Below, piece by piece: positions 1 to 5,160 of a stretch of 5,160 nt of DNA. Made by a program: the position numbers and the translations under genes. The DNA is taken from the NCBI GenBank assembly GCA_902767395.1, contig CACXHI010000157.1, forward strand, positions 1 through 5,160. The letters are read 5' to 3'. Source of the stretch: Oscillospiraceae bacterium. GTDB taxonomy: Bacteria > Bacillota > Clostridia > Oscillospirales > Oscillospiraceae. Numbering within the stretch: the stretch's first letter is position 1; every line of letters begins with the position of its first letter. The notes beneath the pieces were generated by a model that saw only the letters and a list, made by a program, of their open reading frames with translations, was not told where the DNA came from and did not search any database.

Positions 1-2
1 AA

Positions 3-9
3 GGGAGGA
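3..9 (+). promoter_or_regulatory. Ribosome binding site of der
   Basis: The purine-rich GGGAGGA ends 8 nt before the ATG at 18 and matches the anti-Shine-Dalgarno sequence well. It fixes the der start even though only 17 nt of upstream sequence are present. The promoter of the cluster is not in this window. Confidence 0.85.
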
Positions 10-17
10 AAAGCAAG

Positions 18-1343
18 ATGAAGCACTACGTTGCCATCGTGGGCCGCCCCAACGTGGGAAAGTCCATGCTGTTCAACAAGCTGACCGGCCACCGCACCGC
101 AATCGTGGAGGACACTCCCGGCGTGACCCGGGATCGCATCTACGGCAAGTGCGAGTGGAACGGCAGAACCTTTGAATTGATCGACACCGGCGGCATCGAG
201 CCGTCCACCGGCTCGGAAATGCTCCGTTTCATGCGCCGTCAGGCGGAAATCGCCATCGCGACCGCCGACGTCGTAATTATGGTCACCGACGTCAAGGTTG
301 GCGTCACCGCCGCCGATCTGGAGGTGGCCGCCCTGCTCAAACGCAGCAAGAAGCCCGTCGTCGTGGCCGTCAACAAATGCGACGCCGTCGGCCCGGTGAA
401 TCCGGACGTCTATGAGTTCTACGATCTCGGTCTGGGCGACCCGATCGAGACCTCCGCCATCCACGGCCACGGCACCGGCGACCTGCTGGACTTCTGCGTG
501 GCCCACCTGCCGGACGACGAGGAGGGCGACGAGGAGGACGAGGTGGTGAAGGTCGCCATCGTGGGCAAGCCCAACGTGGGCAAGTCCAGCCTGCTCAACC
601 GCATTCTCGGCATCGAGCGGGTGATCGTCTCCGACGTCGCCGGAACCACCCGCGACGCGATTGACAGCTATTTTGAGAACGAGCACGGCAAGTACCTCTT
701 TATCGACACGGCCGGAATGCGTCGCAAGTCGAAGGTAGACGACGCCATTGAGAAATACTCCAATATGCGCTCTGTCTCCGCCATTGAACGGGCCGACGTG
801 GTGCTCATTATGATCGACGCCAACGAGGGCGTCACCGAGCAGGACACGAAAATCGCCGGTTTGGCCCACGAGGCGGGCAAGGCCTCGATTCTGGTCGTCA
901 ACAAGTGGGACGCCGTGGACAAGGACACCCACACGATGGACAAGATGACGGCGGAGGTCCGGGCGGGGTTGAGCTATATGCCATACGCGCCGGTGCTCTT
1001 CCTCTCGGCCAAGACCGGTCAGCGGGTGGACAGGCTTTACGAGCTGATCAACTACGTGAACGAGCAGTCCGCCCTGCGCATCACCACGGGAATGCTGAAC
1101 AGCGTCCTTGCCGACGCCACCGCCCGCGTCCAGCCGCCCACCGACAAGGGCCGCCGCCTGAAGATCTTCTACGTTACGCAGGCCGGCGTCAAGCCGCCGC
1201 ATTTCGTGTTCTTCTGCAACGACGCAAGACTCTTCCATTTTTCCTACCAGCGCTATCTCGAAAATCAGATCCGGGCCGTATTCGGTCTGGAGGGAACGCC
1301 GGTCAAAATCACCGTCCGGCAGAGGGGAGACGACGAGACGTGA
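18..1343 (+). CDS. der: Ribosome-associated double GTPase Der (EngA)
   Basis: Der/EngA is an essential cytosolic GTPase with two tandem G domains that binds the 50S subunit and acts in its late assembly. Both domains are complete. G domain 1 has the P-loop GRPNVGKS at residues 9-16, DTPGVTRDR at 32-40, DTGG at 56-59, NKCD at 119-122 and SAI at 146-148. An acidic linker (166-175, almost all D/E) leads to G domain 2, with GKPNVGKS at 183-190, AGTTRD at 208-213, DTAG at 230-233, NKWD at 295-298 and SAK at 330-332. The last ~85 residues match the C-terminal KH-like domain, including KPPHFVFF and YLENQIR. The 441-residue length is normal for the family. One oddity is Met17 directly after the first P-loop, where Thr is usual. 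The stop codon overlaps the plsY start. Identification is secure. Confidence 0.98.
   Translation: MKHYVAIVGRPNVGKSMLFNKLTGHRTAIVEDTPGVTRDRIYGKCEWNGRTFELIDTGGIEPSTGSEMLRFMRRQAEIAIATADVVIMVTDVKVGVTAADLEVAALLKRSKKPVVVAVNKCDAVGPVNPDVYEFYDLGLGDPIETSAIHGHGTGDLLDFCVAHLPDDEEGDEEDEVVKVAIVGKPNVGKSSLLNRILGIERVIVSDVAGTTRDAIDSYFENEHGKYLFIDTAGMRRKSKVDDAIEKYSNMRSVSAIERADVVLIMIDANEGVTEQDTKIAGLAHEAGKASILVVNKWDAVDKDTHTMDKMTAEVRAGLSYMPYAPVLFLSAKTGQRVDRLYELINYVNEQSALRITTGMLNSVLADATARVQPPTDKGRRLKIFYVTQAGVKPPHFVFFCNDARLFHFSYQRYLENQIRAVFGLEGTPVKITVRQRGDDET
1323..1329 (+). promoter_or_regulatory. Ribosome binding site of plsY inside der
   Basis: AGGGGAG lies within the last codons of der, 10 nt before the GTG at 1340. 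It supports GTG as the plsY start. No in-frame ATG occurs until codon 78, which is far too late to keep the first conserved motif. Confidence 0.7.
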
Positions 1344-1972
1344 TCGTTTTTTGGTTCGCGGTATGCGGCGTGATCGGCTATCTTCTGGGCAGCTTCAACG
1401 GCGCCATTCTGATCTCCCGCTGGCTGCGCAAGGAGGACGTGCGCACAAAGGGCAGCGGCAATGCCGGACTGACGAATTTCTACCGCAACTACGGCGGGTT
1501 GGATACGCTGCTGGTTCTGCTCATCGACGTGGGCAAAACCGTTCTGGCCTGCTTCATTGGTCGCTGGATCATGTCCGCCTACGATCCGGTCTGGTTCGAC
1601 GAGGGGGCAATGCTCTGCGGGGGCCTGTCCGTGATCGGCCACGTCTTCCCCCTGTACTTTGGATTTCGCGGCGGCAAGGGCATCCTGACCTGTGGCACGC
1701 TGGCCGCCTTCATCGACTGGCGGATCATCACGATCCTGCTCGGGGTCTTCCTGATCGTGGTGCTTCTGACCCGCTACGTCTCGCTCGGTTCCGTCGTGGC
1801 CTGTGTCATCTACCCCTTCCTCTTCCTGTGGCGATATCCTCAGGATAACCGGATTATGATGACAATCATGGCGTTCTGTCTGGCCGGGCTCACCATCGGA
1901 ATGCACCACACCAACATCAAGCGCCTGATTCACGGCACCGAACGCCGGTTTTCTTTTCACAAACATCAATAA
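1340..1972 (+). CDS. plsY: Glycerol-3-phosphate acyltransferase PlsY
   Basis: PlsY is an integral membrane enzyme that moves an acyl group from acyl-phosphate (made by PlsX) to sn-glycerol-3-phosphate, giving lysophosphatidic acid, the first committed step of phospholipid synthesis in most bacteria. From the GTG start the protein has 210 residues, typical for the family. All three conserved regions are visible: GSGNAGLTN at 38-46 (more often GSGNxGATN), GHVFPLYFGFRGGKG at 100-114, and the NIKRLIHGTE region at 192-201 near the C terminus. Hydrophobic stretches near 2-24, 55-77, 88-108, 126-148 and 150-188 fit a multi-pass protein. The GTG start shares GTGA with the der stop, so translation is probably coupled. 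The following gene, gpsA, makes its substrate. A longer reading frame starts inside der at 905, but that extension is an out-of-frame copy of der coding sequence. Confidence 0.96.
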   Translation: MIVFWFAVCGVIGYLLGSFNGAILISRWLRKEDVRTKGSGNAGLTNFYRNYGGLDTLLVLLIDVGKTVLACFIGRWIMSAYDPVWFDEGAMLCGGLSVIGHVFPLYFGFRGGKGILTCGTLAAFIDWRIITILLGVFLIVVLLTRYVSLGSVVACVIYPFLFLWRYPQDNRIMMTIMAFCLAGLTIGMHHTNIKRLIHGTERRFSFHKHQ

Positions 1973-1980
1973 TTCGGACA

Positions 1981-1995
1981 GACGGCGCTGCCGTC
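1981..1995 (+). other. Small hairpin between plsY and gpsA
   Basis: GACGGC (1981-1986) and GCCGTC (1990-1995) form a 6-bp GC-rich stem with a 3-nt loop. A competing pairing, CGGAC (1975-1979) with GTCCG (1993-1997), is also possible. No T-run follows, so this is not an intrinsic terminator. It may be an mRNA stability or processing element, or chance in GC-rich DNA. Confidence 0.3.
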
Positions 1996-2004
1996 CGGCT
2001 CCAA

Positions 2005-2011
2005 GAAAGGA
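2005..2011 (+). promoter_or_regulatory. Ribosome binding site of gpsA
   Basis: GAAAGGA sits 9 nt before the ATG at 2021. It gives gpsA its own translation start after the 48-nt gap from plsY. I see no convincing promoter in that gap, so gpsA is probably transcribed with der and plsY. Confidence 0.7.
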
Positions 2012-2020
2012 CGTCACATC

Positions 2021-3028
2021 ATGGAAATTGCAGTCGTCGGCAGCGGCGGATGGGGCACAGCGATTGCCATGCTGCTGCATGAAAACCGCCATGAGGTTAC
2101 GCTGATCTCCTACTCCAAGGAGGAGAGCGACAACCTGGCCCGAAAGCTGGAGAACCCCTTCCTCCCCGGCGTGCATCTGCCCGCCGATCTGAACTATACC
2201 TCCGACCCTGCCGCCGTCGCAAAATGCACGGTGGTGGTGGTGGTCCCGCCCTCCTTTGCCATTCGCTCCACGGCCAAGAGCATTGCGCCCCACCTGCGTC
2301 CCGACGTCATTCTGGTCTCCGCGACCAAGGGCATCGAGGCGGAAACCGGGAAGCGCATGTCCGAAATCGTGGCGGAGGTCACCGGCAAGCAGGTCGTCGT
2401 GCTCTCCGGCCCCTCCCACGCGGAGGAGGTCAGCCGCCGGGTTCCCACGGGCGTCGTGGCGGCCTGCACGGAACGCCTGCCTGCCGAAATCGTGCAGGAG
2501 GTCTTTATGAACGACCATTTCCGCGTCTACACCTCCTCCGATCCGGTGGGTGTGGAGCTCGGTGCGGCGATGAAGAACGTCATTGCCCTCTGCGCGGGCG
2601 TCTGCGACGGCATGGGCTACGGCGACAACACGAAGGCCCTGCTGATGACGCGCGGTCTGACCGAGGTTGCCCGTCTCGGCATGAAGCTCGGCTCCCGGAC
2701 GGATACCTTCGCGGGACTGGCCGGAATCGGCGATCTGATCGTCACCTGTACCTCCATTCACTCCCGCAACCGCCGGGCCGGTATCCTGATCGGCGGCGGC
2801 ATGACGGTGGACGAGGCGATGAAGGAGGTCGGCGCCGTGGTGGAGGGCTACTACGCCACACAGGCCGTCAAGCTGCTGGCCGACCGCATCGTCGTGGATA
2901 TGCCCATCACGCAGGCGGCCTATCAGGTGCTCTATGAAAACGCTCCCGTCAGCTCTGCGCTCGACTCGCTGATGACCCGAAAGAAGGGCTGCGAGGTCGA
3001 GGACGCCGGATGGAGCCGCATGAATTGA
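2021..3028 (+). CDS. gpsA: Glycerol-3-phosphate dehydrogenase [NAD(P)+] GpsA
   Basis: GpsA is a cytosolic enzyme that reduces dihydroxyacetone phosphate to sn-glycerol-3-phosphate with NAD(P)H, supplying the backbone for phospholipids. The 335 residues match the family length. The N-terminal Rossmann fold opens with GSGGWGTAIA at 7-16, the dinucleotide-binding glycine motif (GAGSWGTALA in most members). SATKGIE at 100-106 carries the conserved Lys103, and LSGPSHAEE at 128-136 is the usual LSGPSFA region. The C-terminal helical domain has the catalytic Lys185 in AAMKN, followed by GYGDNTKALLMTRG at 199-212, AGIGDL at 234-239 and the SRNRRAG loop at 248-254. A run of four GTG codons plus GTC encodes Val71-75, and PPS (76-78) replaces the commoner VPS. 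It directly follows plsY, the user of its product, and is followed by a strong terminator. Confidence 0.97.
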   Translation: MEIAVVGSGGWGTAIAMLLHENRHEVTLISYSKEESDNLARKLENPFLPGVHLPADLNYTSDPAAVAKCTVVVVVPPSFAIRSTAKSIAPHLRPDVILVSATKGIEAETGKRMSEIVAEVTGKQVVVLSGPSHAEEVSRRVPTGVVAACTERLPAEIVQEVFMNDHFRVYTSSDPVGVELGAAMKNVIALCAGVCDGMGYGDNTKALLMTRGLTEVARLGMKLGSRTDTFAGLAGIGDLIVTCTSIHSRNRRAGILIGGGMTVDEAMKEVGAVVEGYYATQAVKLLADRIVVDMPITQAAYQVLYENAPVSSALDSLMTRKKGCEVEDAGWSRMN

Positions 3029-3041
3029 ACGTTGAAAACGG

Positions 3042-3096
3042 CCGAAAAACCGAACCGCCCGCTTCCGTGTTGGAAGCAGGCGGTTCGGTTTTTCGG
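3042..3096. terminator. Bidirectional intrinsic terminator
   Basis: The arms at 3042-3066 and 3072-3096 are reverse complements except for one position (C3060 against A3078), around a 5-nt loop (3067-3071). The stem is an 18-bp lower block, one mismatch and a 6-bp upper block. A run of five A (3045-3049) in the left arm pairs with five T (3089-3093) in the right arm, so each transcript direction ends in a U-tract after a GC-rich stem. It begins 13 nt after the gpsA stop and 8 nt beyond the stop of the convergent gene at 3105-3650, and so can end both. Confidence 0.93.
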
Positions 3097-3104
3097 AAGC
3101 CGGA

Positions 3105-3650
3105 TTACTTCTTCATCTTCTGCAAAAGCAGCATGATTGAGGTCACAGTCAGGCCGACCAGCGAGATCAGGCACAGCCAGCCGCCTGCCGAGAGGGAGGT
3201 CTCGGTGTCGATCCAGACGATGACGAACAGAAGAAGCATCACGACGGCGGCAGCGGCCACAAAGAACCACAGCCGCTTGAAGGTGAACTTATCGAAATAG
3301 TCCAGCACAAAGAAGGTAATGCTGAGGGTGAACAGCACGGTTATCACCGTGGCGAAGAAGGGAGAGCCGTACGCAAACTGGACGCTGCCATAGCCGATCG
3401 AGAAAACCTTCAGCAGCGAGAGCAGGAAGCTCAGCACAAGCAGACAGCCCACGATGGGGTAGAAGATTTTTTCAAGCCCCTGCATGGCGTTGAACTTGCC
3501 GAGCAGACCGCCGGCGGAAGGGACGACGGGGCGGGCGGGGGCCGCAGCCTTCTGCGCCTCGGCAGGCGCGCCCTCGCTCATGCGGTTGCCGCAGTTGGGG
3601 CAGAAAGGCTGACCGTCGTCGACGCGGGTGCCGCACTTTTCACAGAACAT
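3105..3650 (-). CDS. Zinc-ribbon four-helix membrane protein, function unknown
   Basis: I do not recognise a specific function. The 181-residue protein starts with a compact zinc ribbon, CxxC at Cys3/Cys6 and CxxC at Cys17/Cys20 separated by ten residues, as in the zinc_ribbon_2 type of domain. An Ala/Pro-rich linker follows at about 25-48. Four hydrophobic segments lie near 62-84, 97-118, 127-148 and 155-176. Charges fit the positive-inside rule with both ends in the cytoplasm: Lys/Arg lie in the loop 119-126 and in the C-terminal KMKK, while the 149-157 loop is acidic or neutral. The ATG is set by GGAGG 7 nt upstream. The gene stands alone, divergent from pepT and convergent with gpsA, with its own strong promoter. 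Such proteins are common in Clostridia, but their partners are unknown. A sensor or scaffold role would be a guess. Confidence 0.88.
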   Translation of the reverse strand: MFCEKCGTRVDDGQPFCPNCGNRMSEGAPAEAQKAAAPARPVVPSAGGLLGKFNAMQGLEKIFYPIVGCLLVLSFLLSLLKVFSIGYGSVQFAYGSPFFATVITVLFTLSITFFVLDYFDKFTFKRLWFFVAAAAVVMLLLFVIVWIDTETSLSAGGWLCLISLVGLTVTSIMLLLQKMKK

Positions 3651-3657
3651 AGTCTTT

Positions 3658-3662
3658 CCTCC
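3658..3662 (-). promoter_or_regulatory. Ribosome binding site of the zinc-ribbon gene
   Basis: Read on the minus strand, GGAGG stands 7 nt before the ATG at 3650. Spacing and sequence are close to ideal and fix the start so that the CxxC ribbon begins at residue 3. Confidence 0.88.
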
Positions 3663-3664
3663 AA

Positions 3665-3687
3665 TCAGTTTTGATTCAGTTTTTGAT
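3665..3687. repeat. Tandem 11/12-nt direct repeat in leader
   Basis: TCAGTTTTGAT (3665-3675) is followed at once by TCAGTTTTTGAT (3676-3687), differing by one extra T. The pair lies between the dyad at 3687-3706 and the ribosome binding site of the zinc-ribbon gene, and so is transcribed as part of its leader. It may be a slippage duplication or a paired binding site. Confidence 0.6.
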
Positions 3688-3706
3688 ACAGCAACAATTT
3701 GCTGTA
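3687..3706. promoter_or_regulatory. Operator-like dyad over the transcription start
   Basis: TACAGCAA (3687-3694) and TTGCTGTA (3699-3706) are perfect reverse complements around a 4-nt centre. The right half-site lies about 6 nt downstream of the minus-strand -10 box, where transcription of the zinc-ribbon gene should start. As DNA this is a classic place for a repressor dimer. As RNA it would form an 8-bp hairpin at the 5' end of the message. The binding protein, if any, is unknown. Confidence 0.5.
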
Positions 3707-3711
3707 CTCAT

Positions 3712-3740
3712 ATCATACTCTAATTTGTGAAAAATGTCAA
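3712..3740 (-). promoter_or_regulatory. Sigma-A promoter of the zinc-ribbon gene
   Basis: On the minus strand a perfect -35 box TTGACA (3735-3740) is followed by a 17-nt spacer and the -10 box TATGAT (3712-3717, one base from TATAAT). The region is markedly AT-rich against the GC-rich genes. Transcription should start near 3705, giving a leader of about 55 nt. It predicts strong housekeeping expression unless repressed. Confidence 0.87.
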
Positions 3741-3830
3741 TGGATTGAAAAAAATAATCTCCCACACCGATAAAAAGCGGGGAACTGTTACAGTGGAGGA
3801 AAAACACCGCGGAATTCCGGCGATTGGCTG
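3741..3830. other. Non-coding centre of the divergent spacer
   Basis: This is the part of the 303-nt spacer (3651-3953) between the two divergent promoters. I see no credible gene in it. It holds two short perfect palindromes, ACTGT-T-ACAGT (3784-3794) and CGGAATTCCG (3810-3819), which could be protein-binding sites or chance. Base composition shifts here from AT-rich on the left to GC-rich on the right. Confidence 0.5.
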
Positions 3831-3859
3831 TGGATTTTGCCGGGCGGACGTGGTATAAT
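3831..3859 (+). promoter_or_regulatory. Extended -10 promoter of pepT
   Basis: A perfect TATAAT (3854-3859) is preceded by TGG, giving the extended -10 form TGnTATAAT. The hexamer at the 17-nt spacing, TGGATT (3831-3836), matches the -35 consensus at only three of six positions, so the extended -10 probably carries recognition. Transcription should start near 3866, leaving a leader of about 88 nt before pepT. Confidence 0.75.
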
Positions 3860-3899
3860 GACGGAGAAGCGGACGCGCCCTTGCGCCCGTTCCGAAAAA

Positions 3900-3925
3900 T
3901 CCGACAACGAAGCTTTGTCTGCGGA
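3900..3925 (+). other. Possible hairpin in pepT leader
   Basis: TCCGACAA (3900-3907) can pair with TTGT (3915-3918) and CGGA (3922-3925) across a 3-nt bulge, giving an 8-bp stem with a 7-nt loop. It ends 15 nt before the ribosome binding site. It matches no riboswitch that I recognise and has no U-tract. It may only be leader structure. Confidence 0.3.
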
Positions 3926-3940
3926 ATCCGAAACACAACA

Positions 3941-3946
3941 AGGAGG
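3941..3946 (+). promoter_or_regulatory. Ribosome binding site of pepT
   Basis: A perfect AGGAGG stands 7 nt before the ATG at 3954. This decides the start. In-frame upstream starts at 3837 and 3858 would lie before or inside the promoter -10 box and add residues absent from the family. Confidence 0.92.
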
Positions 3947-3953
3947 AATCCCC

Positions 3954-5153
3954 ATGAAAGTTACCGAACGCTTTTTGAAGTACGTTGCCTTTGGCACCCA
4001 ATCTGACGAAAGCAGCGAAACCTGCCCCTCCACTCCCGGCCAGAAGCTGCTTGGCGCGGCGCTGGTGGAGGAAATGCGAGCCATCGGCATTGCCGACGCC
4101 CGCATGGATGAGAACGGCTACGTCTACGGCTCCGTCCCCGGCACGGCGGAGGGGCCAGTCATCGGCCTGATCGCCCACATGGACACCGCGCCGGACTGCT
4201 CCGGCGAGAACGTCCGGCCCCGGATCGTGGAATACACCGGCGGCGATTTGGTCATCGACGCGGCGCAAAATCTGGTCATGCGTCCGCAGGACTTCCCCAG
4301 CCTCGACCGGAACGTGGGCAAGCACCTGATCGTCACCGACGGTAGTACCCTGCTGGGCGCGGACGACAAGGCCGGTGTTGCCGAGATCCTGACCGCCGTG
4401 GAGGAACTGCTGGCGGAGGGCGGCCCCCGGCTGCCGCTGCGCATTGCCTTCACCCCCGACGAGGAGATCGGACGCGGCGCGGACCGCTTTGACGTGAAGG
4501 GCTTCGGCGCGGACTTTGCTTACACCGCCGACGGCGGCACGCTGGGTGAGATCGAATATGAGAACTTCAACGCCGCCTCCGCCGCGGTTTCCTGCAAGGG
4601 CATCTCCATCCATCCGGGCAGCGCCAAGAACAGGATGATCAACGCCATGCAGGTGGCGGTGGATTTCCACAACATGCTGCCCGCGCAGGAGCGGCCCGAG
4701 CACACCGAGGGCTATGAGGGCTTCTGTATGCTCTCGCACATGGAGGGCGGCATTGAGGAAGCCACGCTGCGCTATATCATCCGCGACCATGACCGGGCAA
4801 AGTTTGAGCAGAAAAAGGAGCAGTTCGTTCGGATCGCCAACTACCTCAACGAACGCTACGGCGCGGGAACCGTCAACGTTGCCACCGTGGACTCCTACTA
4901 CAACATGAAGGAAAAAATTCTCCCCGTGATGCACGTCGTCGAGCGGGCAGAGGCCGCGATGCGCGCGGCCGGGATGCAGCCGGTTGCCGTCCCCATTCGC
5001 GGCGGCACGGACGGCGCGCGCCTGAGCTTTGAGGGCTTGCCCTGCCCCAACCTCTGCACCGGCGGCGAGAATTTCCACGGACGCTATGAGTACATTCCCG
5101 TGGAGGATATGGAGATGTGCGTGCAGATGCTCAAGCACATCGCAAAGCCGTGA
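3954..5153 (+). CDS. pepT: Peptidase T (aminotripeptidase, M20B)
   Basis: PepT is a cytosolic di-zinc aminopeptidase that removes the N-terminal residue of tripeptides and serves in peptide use and amino-acid salvage. The 399 residues agree with the roughly 400-410 of the family. The M20 metal-site residues are all present: His75 and Asp77 in AHMDTAPD, Asp137 in GADDKAG, Glu170 (expected general base) and Glu171 in TPDEEIG, Asp193 in TADGG, and His375 in ENFHG. The dimerisation or lid domain lies at about 205-320 and includes IHPGSAKNRMINA at 219-231. GGTDGARLSFEG at 350-361 is the usual region before the last metal ligand. No signal peptide is seen. The gene has its own promoter and leader and stands apart from the zinc-ribbon gene, which points the other way. 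The stop is 7 nt before the window end, so whether a partner gene follows is unknown. Confidence 0.97.
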   Translation: MKVTERFLKYVAFGTQSDESSETCPSTPGQKLLGAALVEEMRAIGIADARMDENGYVYGSVPGTAEGPVIGLIAHMDTAPDCSGENVRPRIVEYTGGDLVIDAAQNLVMRPQDFPSLDRNVGKHLIVTDGSTLLGADDKAGVAEILTAVEELLAEGGPRLPLRIAFTPDEEIGRGADRFDVKGFGADFAYTADGGTLGEIEYENFNAASAAVSCKGISIHPGSAKNRMINAMQVAVDFHNMLPAQERPEHTEGYEGFCMLSHMEGGIEEATLRYIIRDHDRAKFEQKKEQFVRIANYLNERYGAGTVNVATVDSYYNMKEKILPVMHVVERAEAAMRAAGMQPVAVPIRGGTDGARLSFEGLPCPNLCTGGENFHGRYEYIPVEDMEMCVQMLKHIAKP

Positions 5154-5160
5154 AGCATCT

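Noticed and set aside
905..1339. N-terminal extension of plsY back into der
   Set aside because: The extension is an out-of-frame reading of der with low-complexity Arg/Gly-rich sequence; the GTG at 1340 has a ribosome binding site and gives the normal PlsY length.
1975..1997. Hairpin after plsY as a terminator
   Set aside because: No T-run follows and gpsA comes next with coupled function; a short GC stem alone is not a terminator.
2231..2245. GTG triplet run in gpsA as a possible repeat tract
   Set aside because: It encodes a hydrophobic beta-strand (Val71-75) at the expected place in the Rossmann fold and is only five codons long.
1265..2761. Long minus-strand open frame (498 codons) antisense to plsY and gpsA
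   Set aside because: It lies opposite two intact, family-matching genes, its translation is rich in His, Gly, Asp and Arg as expected from the reverse reading of GC-biased codons, and it resembles no protein I know.
3676..3936. Minus-strand 86-codon frame in the divergent spacer
   Set aside because: It crosses both promoters and the dyad, has no suitable ribosome binding site and no recognisable protein features.
3837..3953. N-terminal extension of PepT by 39 residues
   Set aside because: These starts precede or overlap the TATAAT box at 3854-3859, while ATG 3954 has a perfect AGGAGG and yields the normal PepT N terminus.
3720..5138. Long minus-strand open frame (472 codons) antisense to pepT
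   Set aside because: It mirrors pepT codon bias, runs into the divergent promoter region, and pepT on the other strand has every catalytic residue.

Overview
This window looks like ordinary chromosomal DNA from a GC-rich, low-complexity-free member of the Firmicutes, most plausibly a Clostridia/Oscillospirales-type gut anaerobe. The reasons are the der-plsY-gpsA gene order, strong AGGAGG-type ribosome binding sites, a near-consensus sigma-A promoter in an AT-rich spacer, a variant PlsY motif 1, and strong G/C preference at third codon positions. The taxonomic placement is inference. No mobile element, CRISPR array, tRNA or rRNA is visible.

Layout. Positions 18-3028 hold a plus-strand cluster: der (double-GTPase needed for 50S ribosome assembly), plsY (acyl-phosphate:glycerol-3-phosphate acyltransferase) and gpsA (NAD(P)-dependent glycerol-3-phosphate dehydrogenase). 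The der stop and plsY GTG start overlap as GTGA; gpsA follows after 48 nt with its own ribosome binding site. The promoter of this cluster lies upstream of the window. A long hairpin at 3042-3096 ends the cluster and, read from the other strand, also ends the convergent gene at 3105-3650, which encodes a small four-helix membrane protein with an N-terminal zinc ribbon and no known function.

Positions 3651-3953 are a divergent regulatory region. A near-perfect minus-strand promoter (TTGACA, 17 nt, TATGAT) serves the zinc-ribbon gene. An 8+8 dyad sits over its predicted transcription start, and a tandem 11/12-nt repeat lies in its leader. On the plus strand an extended -10 promoter drives pepT (3954-5153), a complete M20B aminotripeptidase.

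How the genes work together. GpsA makes sn-glycerol-3-phosphate from dihydroxyacetone phosphate, and PlsY acylates it to lysophosphatidic acid, so these two adjacent genes form the entry to membrane phospholipid synthesis; Der ties the same transcript to ribosome maturation. PepT is a separate cytosolic peptide-salvage unit. I found no convincing new biological system. The least explained items are the zinc-ribbon membrane protein with its operator-like control region, and a terminator stem that is better paired on one strand than on the other.
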